Assembly: GCF_027580225.2 (NCBI RefSeq) | Contig: NC_073340.2 | Location: 19,042,001-19,106,000, forward strand | Source: Misgurnus anguillicaudatus | Lineage: Eukaryota; Chordata; Actinopteri; Cypriniformes; Cobitidae | Direction: 5' to 3' | DNA length: 64,000 nucleotides | Shown here: positions 49,801-62,238 of the stretch, in pieces | Layout: every line of letters starts with the position of its first letter | Numbering within the stretch: the first letter of the stretch is position 1 | Translations under genes and position numbers: made by a program | Notes under the pieces: generated by a model | Told to the model about the DNA's origin: nothing | The model's input: the letters and a program-made list of their open reading frames with translations, nothing else | Databases searched by the model: none

Positions 49801-50197
49801 ATCAAGCGTTGGGTCAAAAAGGGACAAACCCAACCCGTTGAGGTGTGATTTAACCCAGTGCTTCCCAGTCCTGGTATTCGCGGCCCGCCTCCCGGAGATT
49901 TTTGGATGTCTCCTTGTTTAGAAACCTGATTTAACTTATCAGCCTCCTTCCAAAATGGTAAACATGCCTCCCTAACAAGCTGATCAGTTGAATCAGGTGT
50001 GTTGAATGGGGAGACATCTGGGACTTTCTGGGAGGGGGGCCTCGAGGACCAGGATTGGGAAACACTGATTTAACCTATGCTTGGTTGTTTTAACCTATTG
50101 TTGGGTCAAATATAAACATTTTCTGGGTTAATTTAACCCAACGGCTGGATTTGTCCCAACACTGAGTTGAAAATATCCTGACATTTTTAAGAGTGTA
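49801..50197. mobile_element. TGGGTTAAA-type MITE interrupted by a hAT MITE
   Basis: AACCCA/TGGGTT blocks on both sides of 49856-50067, ending GACATTTTTAAGAGTGTA at 50197, like the 29537 copy. The left end is indistinct. Confidence 0.6.
49856..50067. mobile_element. Palindromic hAT MITE, 212 bp, 8-bp TSD
   Basis: ATTTAACC at 49848-49855 and 50068-50075. Ends CAGTGCTTCCCAGTCCTGGT and inverted CAGTGTTTCCCAATCCTGGT; the centre pairs TGATCAGTTGAATCAGG with CCTGATTTAACTTATCA. Confidence 0.92.
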
Positions 50198-50590
50198 GTT
50201 TAAAGCTTATCACAAAACATCTCCAGGTAATATTTCACCCAAAAAATTATAACCCATTATATATTGCATTAAGGAAACACTGTAAAACCTAGCAGTGTGG
50301 CATTATTTAAAAAAAAACAATTGAAGCCAAATTCCTATTACAATGATGAAAATATACATGGCTATTTAATTTCAAAATTGTATGAATCATGTTACTATTT
50401 ATTGTACTCTTTTTATTTTTATTATTTACATATTTCATTCACAATCACTGTATTGCAGTTACTTTTGGTTGTAATTTAAAAACTTGCTGTATTAAGAATC
50501 TATTGCTAAAATATAAAAAAAACTTCTTAAAAGAATACACACAGATGCATTACTGTCATCGAAATAACATCACAATGCAAAATCATTTAA

Positions 50591-51319
50591 GGGCTGTTTA
50601 CACCTGGTATTAAGATGTGTTTTCATCGATCGGATCACAAGTGGACGAGAGAGACTCATTACGTTTACACCTGGCATTTAAATCGGTCTCTTTTGTCCAC
50701 TTTCGACCGCTTCTGTGCTGAATACTGTGAGGGGGTGGTCTGTGAGACGGTGGGCGAGTCTCGCCACTGTCATTCTAACGTGAGCGGGAGTAATTATGAG
50801 TTTATATGGACGCAAACTAATATTATGTCAGAATCCACTGCTTGTTTAGCAAGTAAACATGCTGCGCAGTGTTTTTTGCGTGTGTATGTAAGAGCTTTCT
50901 CTGAATTTTCAGCGCAATTGATGAAATAGGATCGCGCAACTTTCACACACTTTCAAAACGAAACTACGGATATCAGCCGCTTTAGTTTTATCAATGAAAG
51001 GATAAAAATAGCGCTGTTCACCGTATGTTCACGCCAGAAGTCAAAAAAGACGTAAAACTTGTGTTTAATACCTCAGATTAGATAAATGGGCGCAGAGAAG
51101 GCGGTCGCGTGTGGCTGTTCGAACACATTCAATCACATGTGCGTTCCGCAACTCCAAAGCGATCCGATCGAAAGTGGTTTCGACTACCTCTGGATGTGGT
51201 TGAAAGTGGTCAAAAGTGGACGAGCTCAAAACGTTTTGAACACTGTTTACACCTGGCATTAACGTTGTCCACTTGTGATCCGATCGACGAAAACACATGT
51301 TAATACCAAGTGTAAACAG

Positions 51320-51321
<2 letters not shown>
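50591..51321. mobile_element. hAT-like MITE with GGGCTGTTTACAC ends, 731 bp
   Basis: An inverted repeat of about 55 bp: GGCTGTTTACACCTGGTATT at left, GGCTGTTTACACTTGGTATT inverted at right, then TCGATCGGATCACAAGTGGA on both arms. The right end abuts a CT microsatellite. No clear duplication. Confidence 0.8.
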
Positions 51322-51352
<31 letters not shown>

Positions 51353-51402
51353 CTCTTTCTCTTTCTCTCTCTCTCTCTCTCTTTCTCTTTCTCTCTCTCT
51401 CT
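51322..51402 (+). repeat. (CT)n/(CTTT)n microsatellite
   Basis: An imperfect pyrimidine run of about 80 bp directly after the MITE. Confidence 0.95.
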
Positions 51403-51480
51403 CGGTTACTGTTTAGCTTCACTCTGTAATCCAGTAAAAACAGCTTTGGATCAACAAAGACACACTCAAACAGCATAATA

Positions 51481-52110
51481 AGGCCAATTCACACTGATCC
51501 AACAAACGCCAACTGACGTGTCTGTTGGTGTCAGGATTTGGGGAACACAAAACACGAACCCAGATGCGGACGATAACAACAAAGGAATTTATTATAAAAA
51601 CTGGGGAAAACAGAAAAACAAAACCCACGAGGGGGCAAAAGAAGACAAGGGAAACAACACTACACTAAACTTTAACAAAACTCACAATAAACTTCTTCAA
51701 ACACAAAACAGATCTAGACTTGGATATATACAAAACTTACAGGAATCGACAGGGCATGAGACAAGACGAACGCACTGGACAACAAACACAAGGACTCTTA
51801 AATAGGGAGAAAGTAAATTACATACAGCTGGAAATAATTACAAGTAAGGGATCGGGGAAAAAGTGACGAGACCCGGGAAATGCGTGGTCGGAATAAACCA
51901 ATACTACAACCACACATTTCCCACATAGAACATATGTACTGTCAGAACCCTGCCATGCTAAACTAGATCTAAATACCAACAGGATCCGGCAGGATTCTGA
52001 CAGTTGGAGTCTGTTGGGTCAATGTGAAACCCCTGTTGGCAGGGTGTTGGATCAACGTTTTTTGGGGTTTGTTGGTGTTGTTTTGTTGTTGGAACAGTGT
52101 GAATTGGCCT
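51481..52110. mobile_element. hAT-like MITE split by a solo LTR
   Basis: AGGCCAATTCACACTGATCC at left and inverted AGGCCAATTCACACTGTTCC at right. Without the LTR it is about 150 bp and rich in TTGTTGG motifs. Confidence 0.75.
51529..52002 (-). mobile_element. Solo LTR, 474 bp, 5-bp TSD
   Basis: Starts TGTCAGGAT and ends ATTCTGACA (TG...CA), with GTTGG at 51524-51528 and 52003-52007. AATAAA on the minus strand (51588-51593) suggests minus orientation. No internal retroelement sequence flanks it. It could be Ty3-type or another LTR class. Confidence 0.8.
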
Positions 52111-52115
52111 TTACA

Positions 52116-54213
52116 GTAAACACACAACAAAGGTGCCCTGAAAATCACATTGTGAAATATACAGAATGAGGACAGGCTTGAAAAGTGTGGCCCTCAACAG
52201 CTGCGTGGAGGTTTTCTCTAATGTTATATTCTCCGCTTTTTCTGTCTTATTAAATCATGCTTTACAAAGGTCAAGATTCAGCTTCAGCTGTGTTCTTTCA
52301 CTTAATGTACTTTATTTAGCTGTATTATCTCACAAAAACAGACCTTCTCCTTACTAAACGGGTTTCACAACAAAAATATACAAAAATGAATCTGAACTCA
52401 TGGTAAAAACAAGTCTCAGATTTAAAGTTTATTGTGAAACTGTATGTGAGCGTGTATCAGACCGCTCCTTGTAGTTCTGTAATCAGCACTGGCCTGGAAG
52501 CCTTTGGGATCATCCAGTTAAAAACTCCCAGAATGCACCACAAAATCAGTGAGAGTCAGAGATGTGTTCATGGTTCTTAATTTTCTTAAGTTGTCTGTGA
52601 ACAAAAGCATGTGTCTAAAATGTATGAAGACAAAGTCTCATTTTGTAACTGATTTTGTAAAGATCTCTTATTTGCAATGTGCATGAAAGAGAAAAAACCC
52701 TGCAAAATAATAATAATCGTATTTGGAGATATATACGAATATTAAAAGCCCCCACCCATTATGTATCTGTTTTTTATGTCTGTTTTGCAATTATATATTT
52801 TTTATCATATTATTTAATGCCTGAATGTCATAATGTATGTACTTTAACTGTTTTGCTTAATAAAAAATGACACTGTACTCTTTAACGCCTACAACAAGAT
52901 GCATAATGGCATGTTATAATCTAAACATCAGCTACGTTTTTAATGCGCAACATTATAATCGTGCCACACGGGTAATTGAGTCATCAGCATTTTAATGTTT
53001 AGTACATTAAGACTTTTGCCTGCACCCTGATTTGTGCTCACATTCAGTCAAGTAGTATGGAGTGGAATGAGACACAGCATGTGTGGTTATAACTACAGTA
53101 ATAACTGATGTACGGTATTATTCATACTCTCTTTATTTTAACACTTCTTTTATGAGTCAACAGATGGACCGCTCTTGCCTGCCAGTATGTTGAAGAAATT
53201 TTTCACGAGAGCACGGCTGCAAATCTTTCTCTCCTGTCTACTGGGATTTTCCTTTATTTTACAGCCCAACACAACTCAGAATATATGTTCTCCTGTTTAT
53301 CTCCTCTACATCTAGATGCTGCTTTTCCCCATTCACTTTGGCTTTCTCCCGAAGCTCTCATGGCTCCCCATTTCTCTCCGCCCACTTACATCCCTCTCTT
53401 TGTACGTCTCATTATTTTACCCAGACTGCACCGCTTCAGCCAAAGCACTCAACACAAACTGCATCTATTCAGAGATGTAGTGGGCAGAGTCGACTCCAGG
53501 CTGATTTTCTTAAAGTTAATTCCCAGGCATTACATCTGAGAGCTTTGTTATCCTTCCTATTCAGAAGACTGAGTCTTAAGAGAAGCCTCGATTCCTTTTT
53601 GAGTGTGACGCAAATAAAGCGTTAGTCATAAGCTTGAGCAAATTAGATGCAACATAATGTAAAGGAGGTCAGTTATCACAGTTCGGCATTTATCCCAAAA
53701 TGGCCTTACCATGCCAGGCTTTAAAACATCAAATGCTGCTGTCTCTAACAAGTTGGCAGTTAGATTAATGAGCAGGGTGGAGGGAGGGTGCTATTATTCT
53801 ACCTCACCGACCGTTTCGGCGCACACGGGCTGAATGATAATATTTCATCCCTCACTCTCTTTAAATCCAATTAGCTGAAAGAAAGTGCTTTGTGGCACCA
53901 CGCCGCATCAATTATTCATTTCAGTTTTTACACCCAATCCATGCGGATTCCTGCGCATATTAAACAGAGGGAATGCCGCAGCCCTGCCAGATGTGCTGAT
54001 CCTGGTCATTTTCATCTGGTGCCTCTCTAGAGAAATGAAAGCCCATTATTCTAGCTCACAAACATAGACATCTACTGCCCAGTAGATCCGTAATGCTTAT
54101 TGGTAACATACAGATCAAATCAGAAGAATGCATGCTAAAATGTTGGACAAGGGAACCTGATGAAAGTCAAGGGAGATATGGTTTGTTGCTGCCATAGGTG
54201 GAACAACATACAC
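52116..54213. other. Intergenic, candidate conserved stretch (53630-54070)
   Basis: 53630-54070 is non-repetitive with balanced composition and TTAGATTAATGAGC, CCAATTAGCTGAAAG and CAATTATTCATTTC motifs. No gene or exon recognised here. Confidence 0.25.
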
Positions 54214-54676
54214 TTGGGGCTAATTACACCAAAAGTGTTTATGGCAGTTGCAGGCGCCTTTTTTGAATGATAGTCTATAGGCAGGGAGCGTTTGCGCGCT
54301 GTTTTGCCGCCAGCCGCAGCACGCACTTTTGAGGGAGCACTGAGAGCGGAGAAGCGCCTGACGTCATTCGCGTCTTTCCATTGTCCAATCGAATGAGGGG
54401 AGAGGCGGGCTTTATGTTGTGGTGAGGGAAGTTTACAGTTGCTTTAAAGAACCGGACTCCACCCGCTCACTCCTGCGTGTTTGTGCACCTCTCATCCTCA
54501 AACAAGGTCAGAGCAAGCGTTTCTGCTAATATGACAGTTAACAGCAAAATAGCGCTCACGCTTCAATATTTGATTGACAAGACAGCTGACTCTGTGGTTG
54601 CCTAGCAATATAAAAAGCCGCGTCATTCCTTGCGTTTCCAAGCGTTTAAAGCACTTTTGGTGTGAGTAGCCCCTAG
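54214..54676. mobile_element. MITE with GGGGCTAMTYACACCAAAAGTG ends
   Basis: GGGGCTAATTACACCAAAAG at left, inverted GGGGCTACTCACACCAAAAG at right, 463 bp with a G+C-rich core including GACGTCATTCGCG. Likely hAT; duplication not found. Confidence 0.7.
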
Positions 54677-55425
54677 CATTTGCTTTAAATAACATGTCCT
54701 AGTGTGTGTTTCACAAATGCATCGTTAGCCAACTATGGTCACAAGTTTTGTCAGCATAGTTCAATAATTCGGATGTTTCCCAAAACTTTTGTTTCAGTGG
54801 ACATTCGCAAACCTGCGTGGTTGGAGGCATAGTTTCTTGTTAGTATGACATTACAAAATAATCAAGCAACATGCAGTGCATTCAATATCCATCATTGTAA
54901 ATATATACCAATGCCATTTTACATTTTTTGTTTGCAAACTGAATTAAAGCACTGTTTTGTATGCATGTGTGCAAAAATCTAAAAATGACATCATCTACTA
55001 TATTGTTGAACCAACATGGTTTAAACAATGGAAGTTATGTTTTCGTGTAAATATTCGTGATTAGCTACTTTCTACAACTATGCATCGTACTATAGTGGTT
55101 CAGCAGTGAGTTACACCGTAACGCACACCTGGTCAGTTCCTACTGTAAGTCTATTTTAAGCTGATGTAACTTTTAGAATTATTTCAGTAATCTGTTCTAG
55201 ATAAACCAACCTGATCTCATGTGAAATATCTATTTTATATGGACGATTCAGTATGACTTTGTGTGATGTATAAAACATACGATTATCTGGGGAAAAGCAT
55301 AAATGAATGAAACCCTGTCCTTAACCCCAACATCACAGGGGAGAAACAGATTGTACAAGTTCATATGATTTAGCCATGAATTGGTCATACCCCGGCATAC
55401 TGTAAACCTGAAAGTTCAAAAAAGC
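54677..55425. other. Intergenic, nothing certain
   Basis: 55195-55390 has the CAACCTGATCTCATG start and CCCCAACATCACAGGGG palindrome seen in a dispersed fish repeat related to 57150-57330. Confidence 0.35.
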
Positions 55426-55429
55426 TTAA

Positions 55430-55823
55430 AGGGGACATTTCACAAGACTTTTTTTATTTGTTAATTCAATCTTTGGTGTACCTATGTGAAGCTCAAAATA
55501 CCATACAGATAATTTATTATAAAGTGTTAAAAATGCCACTTTGTAGGTGTGAGCAAAAATGTGCTGTGTTTGGGTGTGTCCTTTAAAATGAAAATGAGCT
55601 GATATCTGCACTGCAGTGGTTGGATAGTGCAGATTAAAGGGCGGTAATTTCCCCTTCTGACATCACAAGGGGAGCCACATTTCAATGACCTTTTTTCAAA
55701 TGCTTCAGAGAATGGTTTACCAAAACTATGTTACTGGGTTGATCTTTTCCACATTTTCTAGGTTGATAGAAGTACTGGGCACCCAATTAAAGCATTTAAA
55801 CATGGGAAAAATGTCTAATTGCA
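55430..55823. mobile_element. TTAA-type MITE family A, copy 3
   Basis: Starts after TTAA (55426-55429) with AGGGGACATTTCACAAGACT; the simplest of the three copies, with no large insert. The right end is degraded near TTAA at 55824. Confidence 0.75.
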
Positions 55824-55858
55824 TTAACTAACAATATTTCACTTGACAACAATGTTAA

Positions 55859-56172
55859 AGCAACACTAAAGAACTCTGGCTCTTTGCTCCCCCTACAGGT
55901 TAGAAGCGTAATTGTTCATTACCACTGTCGTAAATACTGCAGCATAGCTGGCTCTGATTGGATTGTAGGTCTGCCGTAAAGCAAGTTTTTGTAGTTTTCA
56001 CTCGAACTACAGGACCGCTACCCGACGGTTGGAAACTTCTTTAGTGCGGTTTTGGCCGATAGAGGGCTGCAAAGCGAATGTGAAAGTGCCATTCACCCTG
56101 TTTTGTGTGGATAAACCACTGAAACTTTTTTGGAAACGTTATTTTAAAGTAAAAAAACTCTTTGGTGTTGCT
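55859..56172. mobile_element. TTAA-flanked MITE, 314 bp
   Basis: TTAA at 55855-55858 and 56173-56176; ends AGCAACACTAAAGAACT and inverted AGCAACACCAAAGAGTT. Confidence 0.85.
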
Positions 56173-56462
56173 TTAACTTGTGTGTAACCAAAATTTTAAA
56201 AAAAGTTATACTTAAATCCCAGCACATCAAATCAGTTTACCCAATTTTTTTGAGTTCTCCCAACTTATCTGGGTTTACAGAGCATCAAAGCATCATTAAT
56301 TATTACTTTTAAATTGAATTGTTAACATTCATTATTATTAAGATTTTTAACATTAATTAAAAATCTGGTTTAAATACTTAATGCAACAAACCAAATCAAC
56401 CATAGTGTACCACAAATACCAAAGAATTTATAAATCATGAATGTAAATCCACTGCTATACCT

Positions 56463-56910
56463 GGGGCCTCATTTATACGCATAGATTTGATCGTGAAGTT
56501 TGCGTACGCAAAAATCCATGGCAAAGTCCATATTTATAAAAAAAGCTGTCTTTGACGTGGGAAAGTGCTTGGCGCCGCGTCGGGGTCTGGGCAGACGTGC
56601 GCACTTTTGCTTGTTTGATTGCTGCAGGTTTTTGTAAATATATGCCATTCTTGCTGCTCGAAATTTGGATTAAACATTGAGAAGTGCTCTTTTATATGTC
56701 TGGGACATTAATTAGGCATCGTTTAAAGGCGTAGATCTGAAACCGCTCGGCTGCGCACAAGTTCAAGTTCATTTGCGATTTATATATTTGAAAGGGGTAC
56801 GCGCGTTTTTTGCGCGTACGTTTGGTTTATGAATCACACGTACGCATTTTTGATAAATGATCGTAAGATCAAATGTAGGATGTTTTTTACGCAGCATTTT
56901 ATAAGGCCCC
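56463..56910. mobile_element. MITE with GGGGCCTYATTTATA-type ends
   Basis: GGGGCCTCATTTATACGCAT at left and inverted GGGGCCTTATAAAATGCTGC at right. Inner TGCGTACGCAAAAAT and inverted AAAATGCGTACGTGTG pair. No duplication resolved. Confidence 0.6.
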
Positions 56911-57156
56911 TGATGTCTGTGCTGTTGTTGGGAACTGGCTAACATTAAAACGTAAAGTCATCAGAGGAAATGGAAAATAACATACATTTATCACCAAGAA
57001 ATAAAACTAATAAAAGACCATCCATTTTATTCTTTCATTTTAATTGAATAAAAATTTAAGAAGCACCTAAAGTAATTTATTGTATAACAATTTCCAAGTT
57101 TTTAAGATAATACATTATAAAATTCCAACGCTATTTCATGAGAATTTGTACATATT

Positions 57157-57326
57157 ACGAGTTGGCTAATTCGTATCAATATGACCACATTTGTAAGTTT
57201 TGGTACGATTTGCCTTGACCCCTGTGACGTTGGGGTTAGGGGTTCGGTTTTGTTGTTGTTTTTTCATGAGAATTTTACGATTTTGCATGATTAACGTATG
57301 AATTGATACGAATTAGCTAACTCAAA
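57157..57326. repeat. Inverted-repeat element with GAGTTGGCTAATTCG ends
   Basis: CGAGTTGGCTAATTCGTATC at left and inverted TGAGTTAGCTAATTCGTATC at right; TGACGTTGGGGTTAGGGG lies in the middle. Confidence 0.6.
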
Positions 57327-57329
57327 AAA

Positions 57330-58570
57330 AAAATCAGGCTGAAAAATTCCCTGGACTGTCAGAGGCCATAGGTAGTCACAGATTGGCTGTTCAAAGTGTA
57401 TACCAATGTTTAAAGTACACCACCACTCAATGAGTGTATACAGTACCATCACTTAAGATTAATTTGACCGCGGGAAATGGGACGCCCAGACAGCCAAATT
57501 AAAAAGTTTAATTGCACGAGGTGGGAGGAGGAAACATGTCACTTCTGCCTAATTGGGTTTTAACTCCTGCCAACTGCCCTACTTTCAGTCTCTCTGGGAT
57601 GTTCATGGAGTAGAGTGTAAGCCCCATCACTTGGCTCCAACCAGATAAACTTTTTTCCACCTATTGACAGTGCAGGTGGATATCACTCTGATATGTGCTC
57701 ATATCTGCACAATGTACATCGCCGCTGGTGGAAACCTAAACTATATTATATCAGCCATTTCATGCTATAACTGATATGCTGATTGTTTTAAATCGATCAA
57801 AAACGATTGAATACAATATGATACATTGGTGCATCTCTGCTATGCATATGTAATGCAAAAAGTGTAAAAATTGAACAATTTTACTCATTTTAGTTCCTCC
57901 GTCAGACACCTTGTTCTTGTTCTATTATAGACAGATCATAACTAACCAAGGCATATTAGTAGACAGGATGCTGTCCAATTTGGATTCTTTGTAACTCCTC
58001 ACATCTGTACACTACCAGCAAATGCAGTTTTTTATGTTTTAGACAAAACATTTTTCAATTTAAACTCTTTCAACAGATCAAATCCTGCAACCTCAAACAA
58101 TTTCGCTAAAATGAAAGTCTAAATTAGCAAATGCAAAACAACACGTGTCTGCGCTGATACTGTATTATGACTGACAGATGCGAGATGGGAATGAAACAAG
58201 AGGTGTCTTGGTAATCTAAACAAATATGTTTGTTTGGAAAAATGTGTTTTTATTACTCACCTTCCATACAAATTAGGACGATGTTATCAGACTGATTTAG
58301 ATTTATCTGGGCATAGCCATGTTTTTGGTCAAAGCAGAGTCTCTTGCTAAAAGCTATTTTATCCACATCTGGAACATGCAAGTCTATCCTGCTGATCATA
58401 ATGTCACTTTGCCCTTGATCATAAGGCTTAAACTCCATTAGAAGCAGCACAGCAGTATAACTGAATCTGAACTCAAACCAGTCTCTGACTGTGCAGCTGT
58501 GTGTGACCAGACAGAAATCCTCAGATTACAGGTGCAAACAATGCAATAGACCTCTTACATAAAGGGCATT
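57330..58570. other. Intergenic, nothing recognised
   Basis: No bounded repeat or gene; the minus-strand frame 58253-58450 has no known domain. Confidence 0.35.
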
Positions 58571-58574
58571 TTAC

Positions 58575-58680
58575 ACAGTATGAGGTCTTAATGGTGGTGT
58601 GATGTACTGGATAATGCTCAGCATCGATAAATGGAAGGTTGTTGCTTTGATCCTTGCATGAAGAGGGAGATCAACTTTTT
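58575..58680 (+). repeat. Possible degraded tRNA-derived SINE head
   Basis: AAGGTTGTTGCTTTGATCCT resembles a pol III B box (GGTTCGANTCC) preceded by GCTCAGCATCGATAAATGG. The A box is weak. Low confidence. Confidence 0.3.
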
Positions 58681-58712
58681 GGTTTTGAGAAAATTACTGC
58701 CAAATGCATAAC

Positions 58713-58824
58713 TAGATAATGTATAGGCAGCAGGTTGTTATCGCAGATATAAGCCAAAACGGGTCTTGTATCACACTGAAGGGGCTTATTTTGCGATAAC
58801 AACCTGCTGCCTGTACATTATCCC
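58713..58824. mobile_element. Small palindromic MITE
   Basis: Arms GGCAGCAGGTTGTTATCGCA and TGCGATAACAACCTGCTGCC are exact inverted copies, extended outward by ATAATGTATA/TGTACATTAT, around a loop of about 47 bp. Confidence 0.8.
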
Positions 58825-59099
58825 ACTTCTTACAGGTCTATTTACCTCATAAGTAAGGTAAGGAACATTAAATATTGATTTTAAATATTTTATTAGCTCA
58901 TTTTTAATGAATGCAGTAGTGTTGTAGTTCTCGAGACTGATCTCGGTCTCAAGAACAGTTTCAAGACCACTTTTTAAAGGTCTTGGTCTCGTCTTGGAAT
59001 CGACCACATTTTTACTCGGTCTCGTCTTGGTCTCGGACAAAGAGGACTCGGAATTTTATTTCAAGACCGGTCAAGACCACAACTGATGGCACATTGCTA

Positions 59100-59530
59100 A
59101 AAATTATTTTCAAGAAAAAAAATTCTTAGTATTTTTGTCTTGTTTTCAGTAAAAATATCTAAAAATTCTTAAATTAGGATGCTTTTTCTTGATGAACAAA
59201 ACAACCCAAGAAAATATGTCTAGTTTTTAGAGCAAAAATATCACATTTAAGTGATTTTGTGCATAAAACAAGCAAAAAATCTGAATTTTTCCTTGAATTT
59301 AGTGTTTAAGAAAAAGGTTCAAGATTTTTTTTACCCCATTGGCAAATTTTGCTTGTTTTATGCACAAAATCACTTAAATTTGATATTTTTGCTCTAAAAA
59401 CTATTTAGAGACTTATTTTCTTTGGTAGTTTTGCTCATCAAGAAAAAACATTTTAATTTAAGAATTTTTAGATATTTTTACTGAAAACAAGACAAAAATA
59501 CTATAAGAACATTTTTTCTTGAAAATCATT
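59100..59530. mobile_element. Palindromic MITE nested in the hAT MITE
   Basis: Arms share TTATTTTCAAGAAAAAA/TTTTTTCTTGAAAATCA, AAACAAGACAAAAATAC and GTGCATAAAACAAGC blocks, around a centre near 59310. Confidence 0.75.
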
Positions 59531-59839
59531 TTCTGCAGTGCATATCACATATCACATTTTATTTTTTATCATTAATTTTATGCAGTTTATTCAGGTTTTG
59601 CATATGATGTTGGCATTGTTTAAGCATTGTTTAAGTTTCTCCCAATGACAGTTTATTAATTTTATTACTAAAAACACCTGCAATTGTGTTAAGTGGATTG
59701 CAAGCCATGAACAGACAGTTGAGAAAAAATGGTTAAGTGGATTTCAGCTCTTTAGTGTTAGTTCACTTTTATTTGCTTATAGACAAAGATAAATTTCCAC
59801 ATATCTGCAATGCCTTTGATTATTTTATTTCTCTGATGG

Positions 59840-59840
<1 letters not shown>

Positions 59841-59912
<72 letters not shown>

Positions 59913-59920
59913 ACACACAG
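59841..59920 (+). repeat. (CA)n microsatellite
   Basis: About 80 bp of CA units, with two CG interruptions at the end. Confidence 0.97.
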
Positions 59921-60457
59921 ACAAGAAGTGCCTAATCATATGCATATTCCACATTTTATCATAAGTGTTTTAATGCAGTGACTTGCAATGGTCTTGGTCT
60001 TGACTTGGTCTCGGCCTGTCTTGGTCTTGACTCAGTCTCGACCCTTTAAAGTCTTGGTCTTGTCTCGGTCTCGACCTGTCTTGGTCTTGGTTATGACTTG
60101 GTCTCGGTTTAGGTGGTCTTGACTACAACACTAGAATGCAGACCTTCCGTGAGGAAAACCAGTTTACTTTCGGTTTAAGATAAGACAGGACGTTTAAATG
60201 TCAAGAATATGCTACTGTACTTAGTTTAATCATTTGTAAATATAATGTCATATATGTTATTTAAAGACATATTTATCATTTTTGTTATTAAACTCTACCT
60301 GTCAAAATGATTTGCAGCATCCGGGTTATCGTGTGTTATTAGTTTTAAATGGTTGTTATCAAGGAAAAACAAACCTGCAAATGTCGCGACTGGCCAATCA
60401 GAATCAAGAATTTTAGAGTGCCGCATAATAGGTGTGTCTAAAGTATCAGTGCAGGAG

Positions 60458-60811
60458 CAGTGGTGGCCGGTGACTTCTTTTCTCGAGGGCGCTCGATGCG
60501 AAATTCGTCACATCATGTATGGGTTTATGATAAAAGAGACGCTCGCGTTTGCCAGATACTCGCATAATCTCATGTGTAATCAGAGTTTACTGTTAAGGGA
60601 GTGTCTTGCGTGTATTTTGTGAACGAGAGCGTCTCTTTTATCATAAGCGGTTTTGACGCGTGTGCAGCAGGCACTTATTTTGACAAAACACGTGATGCAC
60701 ATGGTTTACATGACGCAAAAAAACACATTTTTTGACAAGCAACACACATGACACTCTGAACACATATTTTGAATTAGCACCCTTCGGATGAGCAGTCACG
60801 AGCCGCCACTG
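60458..60811. mobile_element. hAT-like MITE with CAGTGGYGGC ends, 354 bp
   Basis: CAGTGGTGGCCGGTGACT and inverted CAGTGGCGGCTCGTGACT; an inner palindrome ATGATAAAAGAGACGCTC/GAGCGTCTCTTTTATCAT. No clear duplication. Confidence 0.75.
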
Positions 60812-62234
60812 CTTATGAGACTGTCCTTGCGCAAGCAGCTTATTACGATGTACAGTTTATGGATAAGCGTCATCTATTGGTTGATTTTAAAGGTTGTTTA
60901 CCTCATGCTTCAGATTAGACACATTTATCTTTCTTTGGTTTCATTAAAAAATTCTAAATACATTTCCTCTGCTTAGTTTCAGGCCTTCTTGTGAGTTTTT
61001 CACACCTCCGAGATGCAGAAATGTAAATACTTATTTATGTCCTTGATCTTAAAAATCCACTATAATAAACATTAAGAAGATTCATGTCTAGTGAAAGTAG
61101 CTCTCTTGGAGATGGTTGCTTAGCAACACAGCCCGAGTAACAAGAGCAGTACAGAGACATACATGTAACCGAGTAGCAAGAGATTTTTTCATTTATCTAA
61201 CTATTTTATTTTGTTAACTCACAGTTACGCCAGAAATGTTTGCATCTGCTTCTAAGCGCACTCATAAATGTTTTTTCTGTTCCAACACAGGCATTTTAAG
61301 TGTTTAAACACTTGGATACGCGGACATTACTTTTTTTTTTTGTTTGTTTGCACAGTAATACTTAATTCAGTGTAACTGGTTGTACACAAACGTGGACAAT
61401 TACACTGCTTCATGTTCCAAGAAAAATATTTGGTTATTATTCATTGATTCTTCCTAACTCCAAAATAGCTAGAAGAAATCTGAAAAAAAAACAAAGCTCA
61501 CATCTGAGGAGGTTAAGTAATTGTAATGTAGGTGATAAATTCACTTGTGTAGATTCATATGTTAAACCTTAGACTTTAAAATAAAATGAATGCAGAGTAC
61601 TGTACACTGGTTTTATTTAATTAAATGTGCGCATTTGTGCACTATTAAACAAACAAGACAATATTTGTAGCGTTAAACGGCGCTCATTATCCATGAAACA
61701 CGGACGAGATGATCTGTTCTTAATTATTGTGATTGCAACACTTCACAGAGCAATAAGTTTGTGCCCCCCAGGAGTGAATTGTTATTCAACCCAAAAGGGC
61801 AAGCTTTGACATCCTACCTGATATACTAATGAGGCCATAAGCATTGATTTGTGAATAATACTTTAATCCAAGTGTTGGCAACAGATGCTTACAGGCAGGG
61901 CCCTCTGTTTTCAGAACAAATCTCAGATTGACCTGATGCAGGAATTAAGCAGCTACAAATCCAGAAAATTCTCTTTGACCCTGCATCCTCATTAGAGTTA
62001 TAATGGGTCCTCCCAGACGATAAGTGAATTGCTCAGATGTTGCTCTTTCATGGCTCTGGGGATCCAAAAAATGATAACAAATCAATGTTAAACATTTCCA
62101 CTTGCTTTTATGGTCGATTTCGAAACACTGCTTTATAAATTTACGAATATTTTGTTTCGAATCAGTGTTTCTGAGCAGTTTCTGAGTTTTAAACAGGAAC
62201 ATTATTTGTTTGCCCTACATAAAAAAAAACAATA
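60812..62234. other. Intergenic, candidate conserved stretch (61820-62070)
   Basis: 61820-62070 is non-repetitive and balanced. Otherwise nothing recognised. Confidence 0.25.
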
Positions 62235-62238
62235 TTAA

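Larger units (their letters stand above)
58917..60133. mobile_element. hAT MITE, 1217 bp, 8-bp TSD, with nested palindrome
   Basis: GAATGCAG at 58909-58916 and 60134-60141. Ends TAGTGTTGTAGTTCTCGAGA and inverted TAGTGTTGTAGTCAAGACCA, followed by many GGTCTTG/TCTCGGTC repeats on both sides. Confidence 0.9.

Noticed and set aside
54340..54480. CpG-rich promoter of a gene downstream of ca10
   Set aside because: The G+C-rich block is the core of a MITE with inverted ends at 54214 and 54676.
58575..58680. A functional tRNA gene
   Set aside because: Only a B-box-like stretch is present; no cloverleaf can be drawn.
59737..59964. Open frame containing a His-Thr run
   Set aside because: It is the translation of the CA microsatellite.
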